Positions 1 through 5,398 of a stretch of DNA of 5,603 nt are shown here, piece by piece. Within the stretch, counting starts at the first letter, position 1. Each line of letters opens with the position of its first letter. Both the position numbers and the translations under genes were made by a program. A model generated the notes under the pieces. The model was not told the origin of the DNA and searched no databases. It saw nothing but the letters and a program-made list of their open reading frames with translations. Source of the stretch: Candidatus Saccharimonadota bacterium (lineage in GTDB: Bacteria > Patescibacteriota > Saccharimonadia > Saccharimonadales > Saccharimonadaceae); NCBI GenBank assembly GCA_017421685.1, contig JAFOHW010000048.1, positions 1 to 5,603 on the forward strand, given 5' to 3'.

Positions 1-1389
1 CAGATTATGTTGCCTGATCGTTTTGCAGATGGTTACGGTATGAGCCCGAAGCTCATTGATGCCGCCAAAAAGCATCACACTACTCTGGTAATTACCGTTG
101 ACTGTGGCTCTAGAAACCACGAGATAGTTGATGAACTAAATACTCTAAGTATTGACACGATTATTACCGACCACCACGAAACTTCTGACTCCATCCCAGA
201 AGCTATAGCAGTCATAAACCCCCATCGAAAAGATAGTCCTACTGAAGCATTAAAGAATCTTGCTGGAGTCGGTGTCGTCTTTAAGCTTGCTCAAGCTTTA
301 GTTAAAGACGGAACTATAAAGGCTGGCCAAGAAAAATGGCTTCTAGATCTTGTCTTACTTGGAACAGTTTGTGACAGCATGCTTCTAACTAATGAAAATC
401 GCATCCTTGGGTTCTATGGCATAAAAGTTCTGGAAAAAACTCGTCGCCCAGGACTAAAAGAATTAATCAGTAAGGCCGGGGTTAAAAGAATTAATTCCGA
501 ATCTATTGGATTCCAGATTGGTCCTCGTCTTAACTCTGCCGGACGCCTAGAGACCGCCGACATCTCTTTGAATCTCCTTAGGACCAACTCCCCAATTGAC
601 GCAGTCCCGCTAACTGAAAAACTAGAAGAATTAAATAAACGACGTCGAAGCGAACAACTTTCTGCGACTCGTGAAATCGACGAACGCGGAATTAAAGATG
701 GGCCTGTTATTATTGAAACAGGGAAGTGGCATGAAGGAATTCTTGGCATTGTCGCCGGACGTCTACTCGAGAAATATCATAAGCCTGCCTTCGTCTTAGC
801 GGAAACCGAAAATGGGATTTATAAAGGTTCCGGGCGGAGTTTTGGCGACTTCAATCTCGCCGAAGCCCTGAACGAAGTCGGAGACACCATTATTGGAGGT
901 GGAGGCCATGCCGGTGCTGCCGGAGTAAAAGTTGAACAAAAAAATCTTTATGCCTTTCGTGAAAGAATTAACGAGTATTATCGTTCACTAAACCTAAAAG
1001 ACCAGGAAAAATATTTTAAAAATAAAGCAGATTTAGATATTAGCGATTTTTCGGAGCTAAACCTAGATCTATTAAAGGAGTTAAGCTATCTAGAGCCTTA
1101 CGGTCCAGGGAATGAAGAACCCATATTTCGGCTTAAAGATGTCGAGATAACAGGAGTAACTCGTATGGGCGCCGAACAGAACCATCTTCGCGTCGACCTA
1201 AAAGATAAAAAGGGAAAACCTTTAAAGCTCATCTCCTTTTATGCTCCTGAGAGTTGGCTAAATCTCGACCCCGACTACGACAGAATAGAGCCTCTCGTAA
1301 AGTTTATTGAAAATGATTTTAACGGTGTAAAATCTCTTGAGGCCCGTATCATTGATCTCGGAAAAGTTGATGTTCCGGAATCGTTCTAG
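1..1389 (+). CDS. recJ: Single-stranded-DNA-specific exonuclease RecJ (5' end missing)
   Basis: RecJ is a cytoplasmic DHH-superfamily 5'-3' exonuclease that degrades single-stranded DNA in recombination and mismatch or base-excision repair. The frame is open from base 1 (Gln-Ile before the first visible Met at 7), and that Met falls inside the family motif 'LPDRFADGYG', so the true start lies upstream and roughly 100 N-terminal residues are missing, including the first DHH-domain aspartate motif. Counting from Met at 7, visible motifs are VDCG (31-34), TDHHE (54-58), GTVCD (119-123, usually GTxAD), the IGPRLNSAGRL block (171-181), the DHHA1 motifs WHEGILGIVAGRL (241-253) and GSGRS (274-278), GGGGHAGAAG (297-306), and the C-terminal OB-domain signature LEPYGPGNEEPIF (362-374). 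All metal-ligand motifs inside the window are intact, so the enzyme should be active. The stop is TAG. The next gene's -10 box begins 11 nt after it, and no terminator lies between them. Confidence 0.95.
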   Translation, partial: QIMLPDRFADGYGMSPKLIDAAKKHHTTLVITVDCGSRNHEIVDELNTLSIDTIITDHHETSDSIPEAIAVINPHRKDSPTEALKNLAGVGVVFKLAQALVKDGTIKAGQEKWLLDLVLLGTVCDSMLLTNENRILGFYGIKVLEKTRRPGLKELISKAGVKRINSESIGFQIGPRLNSAGRLETADISLNLLRTNSPIDAVPLTEKLEELNKRRRSEQLSATREIDERGIKDGPVIIETGKWHEGILGIVAGRLLEKYHKPAFVLAETENGIYKGSGRSFGDFNLAEALNEVGDTIIGGGGHAGAAGVKVEQKNLYAFRERINEYYRSLNLKDQEKYFKNKADLDISDFSELNLDLLKELSYLEPYGPGNEEPIFRLKDVEITGVTRMGAEQNHLRVDLKDKKGKPLKLISFYAPESWLNLDPDYDRIEPLVKFIENDFNGVKSLEARIIDLGKVDVPESF

Positions 1390-1397
1390 GTCAAATA

Positions 1398-1406
1398 TGT
1401 TATAAT
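1398..1406 (+). promoter_or_regulatory. Extended -10 promoter of the CYTH-pnuC unit
   Basis: The sequence TGTTATAAT is a perfect extended -10 element (TGn plus TATAAT at 1401-1406). No -35 hexamer is seen at normal spacing, which is usual for extended -10 promoters. Only 6 nt separate the -10 box from the ATG at 1413, so initiation at the usual distance would fall on or beside the start codon and give a leaderless mRNA. No Shine-Dalgarno site precedes the ATG, which fits. The same nonamer occurs on the minus strand before the KwaB-like gene. Confidence 0.7.
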
Positions 1407-1412
1407 AAAAAC

Positions 1413-1943
1413 ATGAAAAAAGCCATCGTAAAATGTAAGCTGAAGAACCGTGATGAATTTGAGCAGAGACTCTCTGATATCGACCTTGATTTTTCTCCAA
1501 TTTATTGGCAACACGATCGAATCTATACTCCTAGAAACTATAAGCCGAACTCTAATTATCCGAGACTAATCATGCGGACCGAAATGAAGGCCGTCGATAA
1601 GCCTGCGAAATATTATTTTATCTTAAAGCGACATATCGAGGATTCTAGGGTTGATCTAGTCGAGGAAACTTCGGTTTCCGATTACGAGAAATTAGTCAAC
1701 ATTATTTTACAGCTTGGCTTTAAACCGACAGCTGAAATTTCGCGTCGTCGCCAAAGCTTAAAAATGGGCGAAGGGAATTACATCTACTTAGATAAAATCG
1801 ATCATCTTCCTGGCTATTACGCCAAGATTGAGTCGAATCTAGCGGAAGGTGACTCTGTTACTGAAGCCGTGCTTGACTTAGAAAAAACTTTCAAAACCTT
1901 AGGTGAATCGAACTTCATCGAAAAACCCTATTTTGAAACTTAA
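1413..1943 (+). CDS. CYTH-fold protein (class IV adenylate cyclase / triphosphatase-like), degenerate active site
   Basis: This 176-aa protein resembles the CYTH superfamily (CyaB class IV adenylate cyclases, thiamine-triphosphatase, inorganic triphosphatases), which form a triphosphate tunnel. The recognisable order is an N-terminal beta strand with K7-x-K9-x-K11, RLIMRTE (51-57), the lysine strand YYFILKRH (67-74), RVDLVEETSVSD (79-90), the helix and strand ILQLGFKPTAEISRRRQSLKM (98-118), YLDKIDHLPGYYAKIES (125-141) and a C-terminal helix. The family hallmark ExExK is not intact: the best alignment puts K3 and I5 where glutamates are expected, and the usual FxEIE near the end reads YAKIE. 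The basic residues that hold triphosphate are largely kept, so it may bind a nucleotide or polyphosphate without metal-dependent catalysis. Substrate and role are unknown. The ATG at 1413 follows directly on a -10 box. pnuC starts 14 nt after the stop. Confidence 0.75.
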   Translation: MKKAIVKCKLKNRDEFEQRLSDIDLDFSPIYWQHDRIYTPRNYKPNSNYPRLIMRTEMKAVDKPAKYYFILKRHIEDSRVDLVEETSVSDYEKLVNIILQLGFKPTAEISRRRQSLKMGEGNYIYLDKIDHLPGYYAKIESNLAEGDSVTEAVLDLEKTFKTLGESNFIEKPYFET

Positions 1944-1957
1944 AAGAAATTAAAAAA

Positions 1958-2683
1958 ATGAAAACCAAAACCAAAACAGAAAAATTTAAAACTAAAGATT
2001 ATCTCGTCATTATCCTGTGCATCTTAATCCCGGCCATCATCGGTTTTGTTACTGGCGATTTAATTATTGGAGGCTCACTTCTTATTACTGGCCTCCTCGG
2101 AAGTTATTTCGCCGGAAACGGCAAAAGAATCAACTATCTTTTTGGTTTTATCAACGCTCTGCTTATCGCTTATGTCGCTTATGAAAACAATTTATTCGGC
2201 TCATTTTTCGTCAATACGGTAATTTTTACTCCCCTCGAAATCTACGGATTTCTCTCATGGAGCAAAAATCTAGACAAAAACAAAAACGTTAAAGCTAGGA
2301 AATTCACGCTCAAAAAGGCCCTTATCATAACTAGCTCTTGCATCTTAGGGAGCATCATCTTTGGCTACATTCTGTCGCTTATTCCGGGCCAAAACCTCGC
2401 CTTTGCCGACTCAACTATGTGTTGTCTGGATATTTCTGCGTTAATTCTGATGAATCTGAGATATAAGGAAGCTTGGTGGATTTGGGTTGTTAGCGGTGCG
2501 CTAGCGGTAGCAGTCTGGATAGATACCTTAATTGGTGGTGGAGCAAACGCTCTAATGCGCCTCATTGCCGCTATTGGATTCCTAGCCATCAATATCTATG
2601 GCGCCATAAAATGGAACATCATGACCGAGACTAAAAAAACGCTAGAATTAACCTCTCGGCGGTTCGCCATCTGGTTCGCTTAG
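1958..2683 (+). CDS. pnuC: PnuC-family nicotinamide riboside / nicotinamide mononucleotide transporter
   Basis: PnuC proteins are inner-membrane facilitators that import nicotinamide riboside (or NMN) for NAD salvage, trapped by phosphorylation inside the cell. The 241-aa product has a basic N-terminus (residues 1-14) and about seven hydrophobic segments, roughly at 15-31, 34-53, 58-76, 80-101, 119-142, 155-187 (probably two) and 198-220. Family landmarks are the TPLEIYGFLSW segment (91-101, compare PxxxxGFYxW), the asparagine-rich loop following it, the RYKEAWWIWV segment (168-177, compare RyxExWxxW) and INIYGAIKW (211-219). The length is normal for the family. The gene lies 14 nt after the CYTH gene without its own promoter or a clear Shine-Dalgarno site, so it is probably cotranscribed and coupled. 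Its last 36 bp overlap the 3' end of the convergent KwaB-like gene. Exact substrate (riboside, NMN or other vitamin) is not decidable from sequence. Confidence 0.88.
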   Translation: MKTKTKTEKFKTKDYLVIILCILIPAIIGFVTGDLIIGGSLLITGLLGSYFAGNGKRINYLFGFINALLIAYVAYENNLFGSFFVNTVIFTPLEIYGFLSWSKNLDKNKNVKARKFTLKKALIITSSCILGSIIFGYILSLIPGQNLAFADSTMCCLDISALILMNLRYKEAWWIWVVSGALAVAVWIDTLIGGGANALMRLIAAIGFLAINIYGAIKWNIMTETKKTLELTSRRFAIWFA

Positions 2684-3634
2684 TAACTTCTTCGATTTAA
2701 TTTCATATCGCTTCCCATTAACCGGCGAAATATAATAGTCTTCGTTTAGCAAATTTACAAACATGGTTAAATCTTTATCGTCCATGATAATAATTGAGCC
2801 ATCGTCATCCGTCATTAATTCAAGTTGCATCTCGTCCGCATATTCTAGAAGCTTAGACTGTTCCATTTCCTCGGCAATGTCCATTGCCTGGACTTTCTTC
2901 AAAATCGGTTTCTTATCCGCGAGTAGGGAATCAAGCGTTAGACCCTCCGCGAAAGACAATTTATATTTCTCAGCTAGCTCCTTTGCTTTTGCTTCTGCAA
3001 TAACTTGAGACTTATAGTCATATTGGAACAAATTCTCAAATTTCGCTTGGTTAAAGACGACAATCGTTCCATCGACAATCGCGACCTGATTATCGTCCGG
3101 CATTTTCAGAGCAATCTCTGCCGAAAATGGCTCAAAGCTTTCTCCGTTAATTTCCCAAGAAGAAGATCCCTTAAGCGCAGACGAGGCCGGTAAAATCTTC
3201 GCAATATAAAAAGTCTTCATGCCTTCTTCACCGGGATAAGTAAACTTCGCGATAATACCTTTTACTTTTTTAAAATCATACTCGTTCTCCGAGAAATAAT
3301 CGATATCTTTATACTCATTTTCAATTAGGTGGATTAAAGTTTCAGCCCGACCAACTTTGGAAAGGGAAGTACGATAAATCACTTTCTCCTCGCCATCGGC
3401 TTTTTCATATTCGCGACACTCTAAACCCTTATCCGCCTCCTCAATGATATAATGTATGGCTTCCTGCATAAACATCGATTTAACCGCCCCAGCCAGTTTA
3501 TCTGAGTATTTTATCTTATAAGGAGTATAGTTTTTATTGAATAAAAACAGTTCTGCCGAGACGTTATTTTTGATTTCGTCAATTTCATTCGCCCACAAGA
3601 ATACATCAAACGGTTCGCCAGTATTATTTCCCAT
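2648..3634 (-). CDS. DUF4868 / KwaB-like protein (Kiwa-type defence subunit homologue)
   Basis: The C-terminal half of this 328-aa soluble protein carries the pattern I know from DUF4868, the family of KwaB. KwaB is the DNA-binding subunit of the Kiwa anti-phage system, which works with the membrane protein KwaA. The matching parts are VAIVDGTIVVFNQAKFENLFQY (184-205, the 'dg-iyifn-kkFE-iF' signature), an amphipathic helix region AEAKAKELAEKY (213-224), a helical stretch to about 275, and the terminal LLNEDYYISPVNGKRYEIKSKK (295-316, compare LLNDDYLxSxxTxxxYxxxxK). The N-terminal half (1-170) is divergent and unassigned. There is no signal peptide or membrane segment. The ATG at 3634 is chosen because GGAGG lies 6 nt upstream and an extended -10 box further up. 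It stands alone: no KwaA-like four-helix membrane gene is adjacent in the window, and pnuC next door is a vitamin transporter on the opposite strand. Assignment to the family is from recalled motifs, not a search; an active defence role is inference. Confidence 0.7.
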   Translation of the reverse strand: MGNNTGEPFDVFLWANEIDEIKNNVSAELFLFNKNYTPYKIKYSDKLAGAVKSMFMQEAIHYIIEEADKGLECREYEKADGEEKVIYRTSLSKVGRAETLIHLIENEYKDIDYFSENEYDFKKVKGIIAKFTYPGEEGMKTFYIAKILPASSALKGSSSWEINGESFEPFSAEIALKMPDDNQVAIVDGTIVVFNQAKFENLFQYDYKSQVIAEAKAKELAEKYKLSFAEGLTLDSLLADKKPILKKVQAMDIAEEMEQSKLLEYADEMQLELMTDDDGSIIIMDDKDLTMFVNLLNEDYYISPVNGKRYEIKSKKLLSEPDGEPPRG

Positions 3635-3640
3635 GAATTT

Positions 3641-3645
3641 CCTCC
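3641..3645 (-). promoter_or_regulatory. Shine-Dalgarno site of the KwaB-like gene
   Basis: CCTCC on the + strand is GGAGG on the minus strand, 6 nt before the ATG at 3634. This strong site fixes the start. It contrasts with the CYTH, pnuC and rsmH genes, which have no such site. Confidence 0.75.
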
Positions 3646-3659
3646 ACTTATTTTATTTC

Positions 3660-3668
3660 ATTATAACA
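3660..3668 (-). promoter_or_regulatory. Extended -10 promoter of the KwaB-like gene
   Basis: Read on the minus strand this is TGTTATAAT, identical to the element before the CYTH gene. Transcription would start near 3653, leaving a leader of about 19 nt that contains the GGAGG site. No -35 hexamer is evident. On the + strand the overlapping bases 3662-3667 read TATAAC, so the site could also fire rightwards into the rod-like hairpin element; that second activity is speculation. Confidence 0.65.
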
Positions 3669-3702
3669 TAAAACGGGGGAGTTTAATTTTTGTTTTTTTC
3701 TG

Positions 3703-3912
3703 AGCATTGAGCGAACCAAGAAGAATAATGATCTAAATCGTTTTTTCGAAATCATGTGAGATCTCCAAATAAATTTAAAAATCTTACGGACCGGAGCATG
3801 TCCGTCCCATGCGGGAGGTCCGCCTAAGATTTTTAAATTTATTATGACGAGATTTTACTGATTGAGAAAAATGATTTAGATTATTATTTTCGCTTGGGCT
3901 CGCGAACATGCT
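3703..3912 (+). repeat. ~210-nt rod-like imperfect palindrome (candidate structured RNA or MITE)
   Basis: The two halves of this non-coding stretch fold on each other almost end to end. From outside in, the pairs are AGCAT 3703-3707/ATGCT 3908-3912; GCGA 3711-3714/TCGC 3900-3903; CCAAG 3716-3720/CTTGG 3893-3897; 3724-3745/3867-3888; AATCA 3750-3754/TGATT 3859-3863; 3756-3765/3849-3858; a perfect AT-only-to-AT-rich 19-bp stem 3768-3786/3825-3843; CGGACC 3787-3792/GGTCCG 3817-3822; and a GCATG/CATGC hairpin (3796-3800/3808-3812) at the tip. Several imperfect positions (3723, 3730, 3740, 3758, 3760 against 3889, 3882, 3872, 3856, 3854) are G on the left and T on the right, which pair as G-U only in a + strand RNA. 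It lies between divergent promoters, so it is not a terminator of either neighbour. A miniature inverted-repeat element is the alternative; no transposase or clear target-site duplication is seen. Strand is inferred from the wobble pairs. Confidence 0.75.
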
Positions 3913-3964
3913 ATTAAATTAAGTTGTCACCAGCAGTGTGTTCGGTTTCTATAAAATAAAATAA

Positions 3965-4087
3965 ATGAAAAATCAAGCGACTTTGTTCGGGAAAATAACA
4001 GGGAAGTTTTCCACAATTGCGGAAAACTCTAAGTTAAAAAAAGTCAAAAAAAGCTCTTGCTTTTTTTTGAAAAATGTCATAAACTAG
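3965..4087 (+). CDS. Doubtful 40-aa reading frame in the kwaB-rsmH gap
   Basis: An ATG at 3965 opens 40 codons, giving a lysine-rich peptide (starts MKNQATLFGKITGK, ends FFLKNVIN), closed by TAG. A TAAAAT box at 3952-3957 lies 7 nt before the ATG, the same layout as the leaderless genes here, and TTGTCA at 3924-3929 is a poor, too distant -35. Against it: no Shine-Dalgarno site, no recognisable family, and the second half is the translation of an A/T-run hairpin. I list it only because it is the longest rightward frame wholly inside the gap. Confidence 0.2.
   Translation: MKNQATLFGKITGKFSTIAENSKLKKVKKSSCFFLKNVIN
4005..4028 (+). repeat. Small hairpin, 8-bp stem
   Basis: AGTTTTCC (4005-4012) pairs perfectly with GGAAAACT (4021-4028) around an 8-nt loop. 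It is not followed immediately by a T tract. It may form a tandem structure with the hairpin at 4046-4068, or be a protein-binding dyad. Confidence 0.5.
4046..4068 (+). terminator. Possible weak bidirectional terminator hairpin
   Basis: Seven A plus GC (4046-4054), loop TCTT, and GC plus eight T (4059-4068) form a 9-bp stem whose T side doubles as a U tract. The layout is symmetrical, so it could end a rightward transcript through the rod-like element or a leftward one from the rsmH side. Only two G-C pairs make it weak as an intrinsic terminator. Confidence 0.35.
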
Positions 4088-4140
4088 AACCAGCGAATAA
4101 AGAAATAAAAACGCTAAACAAAAAGTCGTACATTAAAAAA

Positions 4141-4398
4141 GTTTGAGATCGACCAACTAGGAGTTTCGGCGCGCATTAAATATTAAGCGAGATGCGTCAA
4201 AACAATCGTGCGTTCTTTCCTCTAAAACACACCTCCCAATAAAACTCTATATGGTTAAACCAACACAATAAGTCTCTCAACGGCTGCGATTATAAGATTA
4301 GCTTCGCGCTGGTAAATCGTGGTGGATTATATTGTGAAACAAACAAAAATCAAAGCAGAAACAAACCCGCTGAAGTTTCTAGTTGAACGATCTCAAAC
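4141..4398. repeat. Inverted-repeat pair framing the rsmH upstream region
   Basis: Bases 4141-4151 (GTTTGAGATCG) are exactly complementary to 4388-4398. After two mismatches CAACTAG 4154-4160 matches CTAGTTG 4379-4385, and weaker pairing continues to about 4173/4366. The arms are roughly 33 bp and enclose about 190 nt with no gene I can support. The right arm ends 4 nt before the rsmH -10 box. It could be the closing stem of an RNA, the ends of a small decayed mobile element, or paired regulator sites. I find no tmRNA, RNase P, SRP or tRNA signatures on either strand inside it. Confidence 0.6.
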
Positions 4399-4402
4399 GT
4401 TG

Positions 4403-4408
4403 TATAAT
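4403..4408 (+). promoter_or_regulatory. -10 box of rsmH, leaderless layout
   Basis: A perfect TATAAT, preceded by TTG, ends 7 nt before the rsmH ATG. A start at the normal distance falls on the A of the ATG or the base before it, so the mRNA should be leaderless, and no Shine-Dalgarno site is present. A -35 box is not convincing: TTGAAC at 4383-4388 is only 14 nt away. Confidence 0.65.
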
Positions 4409-4413
4409 ATAAA

Positions 4414-4432
4414 ATATGAAGAAACTTCATAT
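4414..4432 (+). promoter_or_regulatory. Hairpin enclosing the rsmH start codon
   Basis: ATATGAAG (4414-4421) and CTTCATAT (4425-4432) are perfect inverted repeats around an AAA loop, and the ATG at 4416 lies inside the 5' arm. In a leaderless message the start codon would be paired at the extreme 5' end. As DNA, the dyad covers the expected transcription start and could be an operator. Confidence 0.55.
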
Positions 4433-5291
4433 CCCTGTATTATTATCGGAAGTCCTAGCGACCCTAGAACCGCATCCCGGAGAAAGTTATTTAGACTTAA
4501 CTGCCGGCTACGGGGGACACGCTAGTAAGATTTTGGATGTGACACGGAACTATAAAGACTCGGTTCTCGTTGATCGTGACGAATTCGCTATAGAGTATTT
4601 AAAGCGCGAATTCCCGTCAGAGATTAATATAAAACACGAAGATTTTTATAGTGCGGTGCTACAGTTAGTCGAGTGTGGAAAGACTTTTGACATAATACTT
4701 GCGGATTTTGGAGTGTCTTCTCCGCAACTGGATATGGAAGAACGCGGTTTTTCGCTAAAAAATGATGGACCCTTGGATATGCGTATGGATAGGAGACAGG
4801 AATTAACGGCAGACGACATCATAAATAAATATAGTGAAAGGGAACTAGCGGAAATATTTATGAAGTATGGCGAAGAAAGGCCGGGAAGCGCAAGGATGTT
4901 CGCAAGAGTTATCGTAAATCATCGCCCAATTCATAGTACTAAGGAGCTAGCCGAACTTATTAGAGTTAGAATTCATGGCTATTTTAAGGTACATCCCGCG
5001 ACTAGAATCTTCCAAGCCATTCGTATAGTAGTTAATGATGAATTAGGAGAGATTGAAAGGACTCTTCCGCTTCTTCCGAAATTATTAAATAAAAACGGAC
5101 GGCTCGGGATTATCTCTTTTCATAGTCTAGAAGATCGGTTGGTAAAAGACTTCCTGAAAGAATCTAGCAATCATGGCGAAGAGTCAGAACTAAAAATAGT
5201 CAATAAAAAACCAATCTCTGCGGAGAGTGAGGAGTTAGTTATCAACCCGCGAGCTAGAAGTGCTAAATTACGAGTAGCAAAGCGGAATTGA
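4416..5291 (+). CDS. rsmH: 16S rRNA (cytosine(1402)-N(4))-methyltransferase RsmH
   Basis: RsmH (MraW) uses S-adenosylmethionine to methylate N4 of C1402 in the decoding centre of 16S rRNA, acting on the small subunit in the cytoplasm. The 291-aa protein has the family start HIPVLLSEVL (5-14), the SAM motif LDLTAGYGGHASKIL (26-40), the acidic D53/D55 strand end, ILADFGVSSPQLD (94-106) with ERGFSLKNDGPLDMRMD (109-125), the HPATRIFQAIRIVVNDEL block (193-210), GIISFHSLEDRLVK (231-244) and the C-terminal NPRARSAKLRVAKR. The length is slightly below the usual 300-315 residues. The segment YGEERPGSARMFARVIVNHR (151-170) departs a little from the usual YGEERxxRxIAxxIV. The start is set by HIPVLL and by the -10 box 7 nt upstream. 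No mraZ precedes it. The stop TGA is followed after 31 nt by a mini-ORF and a structured region. Confidence 0.97.
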   Translation: MKKLHIPVLLSEVLATLEPHPGESYLDLTAGYGGHASKILDVTRNYKDSVLVDRDEFAIEYLKREFPSEINIKHEDFYSAVLQLVECGKTFDIILADFGVSSPQLDMEERGFSLKNDGPLDMRMDRRQELTADDIINKYSERELAEIFMKYGEERPGSARMFARVIVNHRPIHSTKELAELIRVRIHGYFKVHPATRIFQAIRIVVNDELGEIERTLPLLPKLLNKNGRLGIISFHSLEDRLVKDFLKESSNHGEESELKIVNKKPISAESEELVINPRARSAKLRVAKRN

Positions 5292-5310
5292 TAAAAATAA
5301 AAACATAAAA

Positions 5311-5318
5311 AAAGGAGG
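5311..5318 (+). promoter_or_regulatory. Strong Shine-Dalgarno site of the 21-codon ORF
   Basis: AAAGGAGG is the best ribosome-binding site in the window, 4 nt before the ATG at 5323. The spacing is a little short, but the match is full. It is the main reason to think the mini-ORF is translated. Confidence 0.65.
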
Positions 5319-5322
5319 CAAA

Positions 5323-5388
5323 ATGCCAAAACAAATCGTTGTTGCGAACAAATCTCGCAAGCAAAAAGTTAAGGTACATTTCCGCTAG
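5323..5388 (+). CDS. 21-aa basic mini-ORF, possible leader peptide
   Basis: The frame encodes MPKQIVVANKSRKQKVKVHF plus a final Arg and stops at TAG. About a third of the residues are Lys or Arg and no acidic residue occurs. I do not recognise it: it does not match bL36, bTHX or other tiny ribosomal proteins I know. It lies 31 nt after rsmH, probably on the same transcript, and its stop codon is only 10 nt before the first strong hairpin of the structured region. A ribosome finishing the ORF would therefore touch that hairpin, which suits a leader peptide that reports translation to the downstream RNA. Alternatively it is a small protein in its own right, perhaps nucleic-acid-binding given its charge, or the 5' remnant of a longer gene. 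Confidence 0.45.
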   Translation: MPKQIVVANKSRKQKVKVHFR

Positions 5389-5398
5389 TCTCCCTTTC

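Noticed and set aside
414..749. 111-codon minus-strand reading frame inside recJ
   Set aside because: It is antisense to conserved RecJ motifs, has no ribosome-binding site and is rich in Arg and Ser as expected of a shadow frame.
1258..1500. 80-codon minus-strand frame across the recJ-CYTH junction
   Set aside because: It runs antisense through the recJ end, the promoter and the CYTH start, with no family resemblance or ribosome site.
2365..2592. 75-codon minus-strand frame inside pnuC
   Set aside because: Antisense to the best-conserved PnuC membrane segments; composition is a mirror of them.
2763..3193. Two + strand frames (81 and 62 codons) opposite the KwaB-like gene
   Set aside because: They are serine-rich or low-complexity shadows of a gene with a clear promoter, ribosome site and family motifs on the other strand.
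4141..4398. RNase P RNA on the minus strand, suggested by AGAGGAAAG near 4217-4226
   Set aside because: The match stops before the conserved GUCC part of the P4 motif, is placed too far from the 5' end, and the other conserved blocks are absent.
4141..4415. MraZ-binding boxes upstream of rsmH
   Set aside because: MraZ operators are several TGGGN direct repeats at 10-bp spacing; only an isolated CTCCCA is found here.
3635..4415. tRNA, tmRNA or CRISPR array in the large gap
   Set aside because: No cloverleaf with a GGTTCRA arm, no CCA-ending tRNA-like domain and no regularly spaced direct repeats are present.
4319..4525. 68-codon + strand frame running into rsmH
   Set aside because: It overlaps the rsmH start and SAM motif in another frame, crosses the inverted-repeat arm and promoter, and has no Shine-Dalgarno site.
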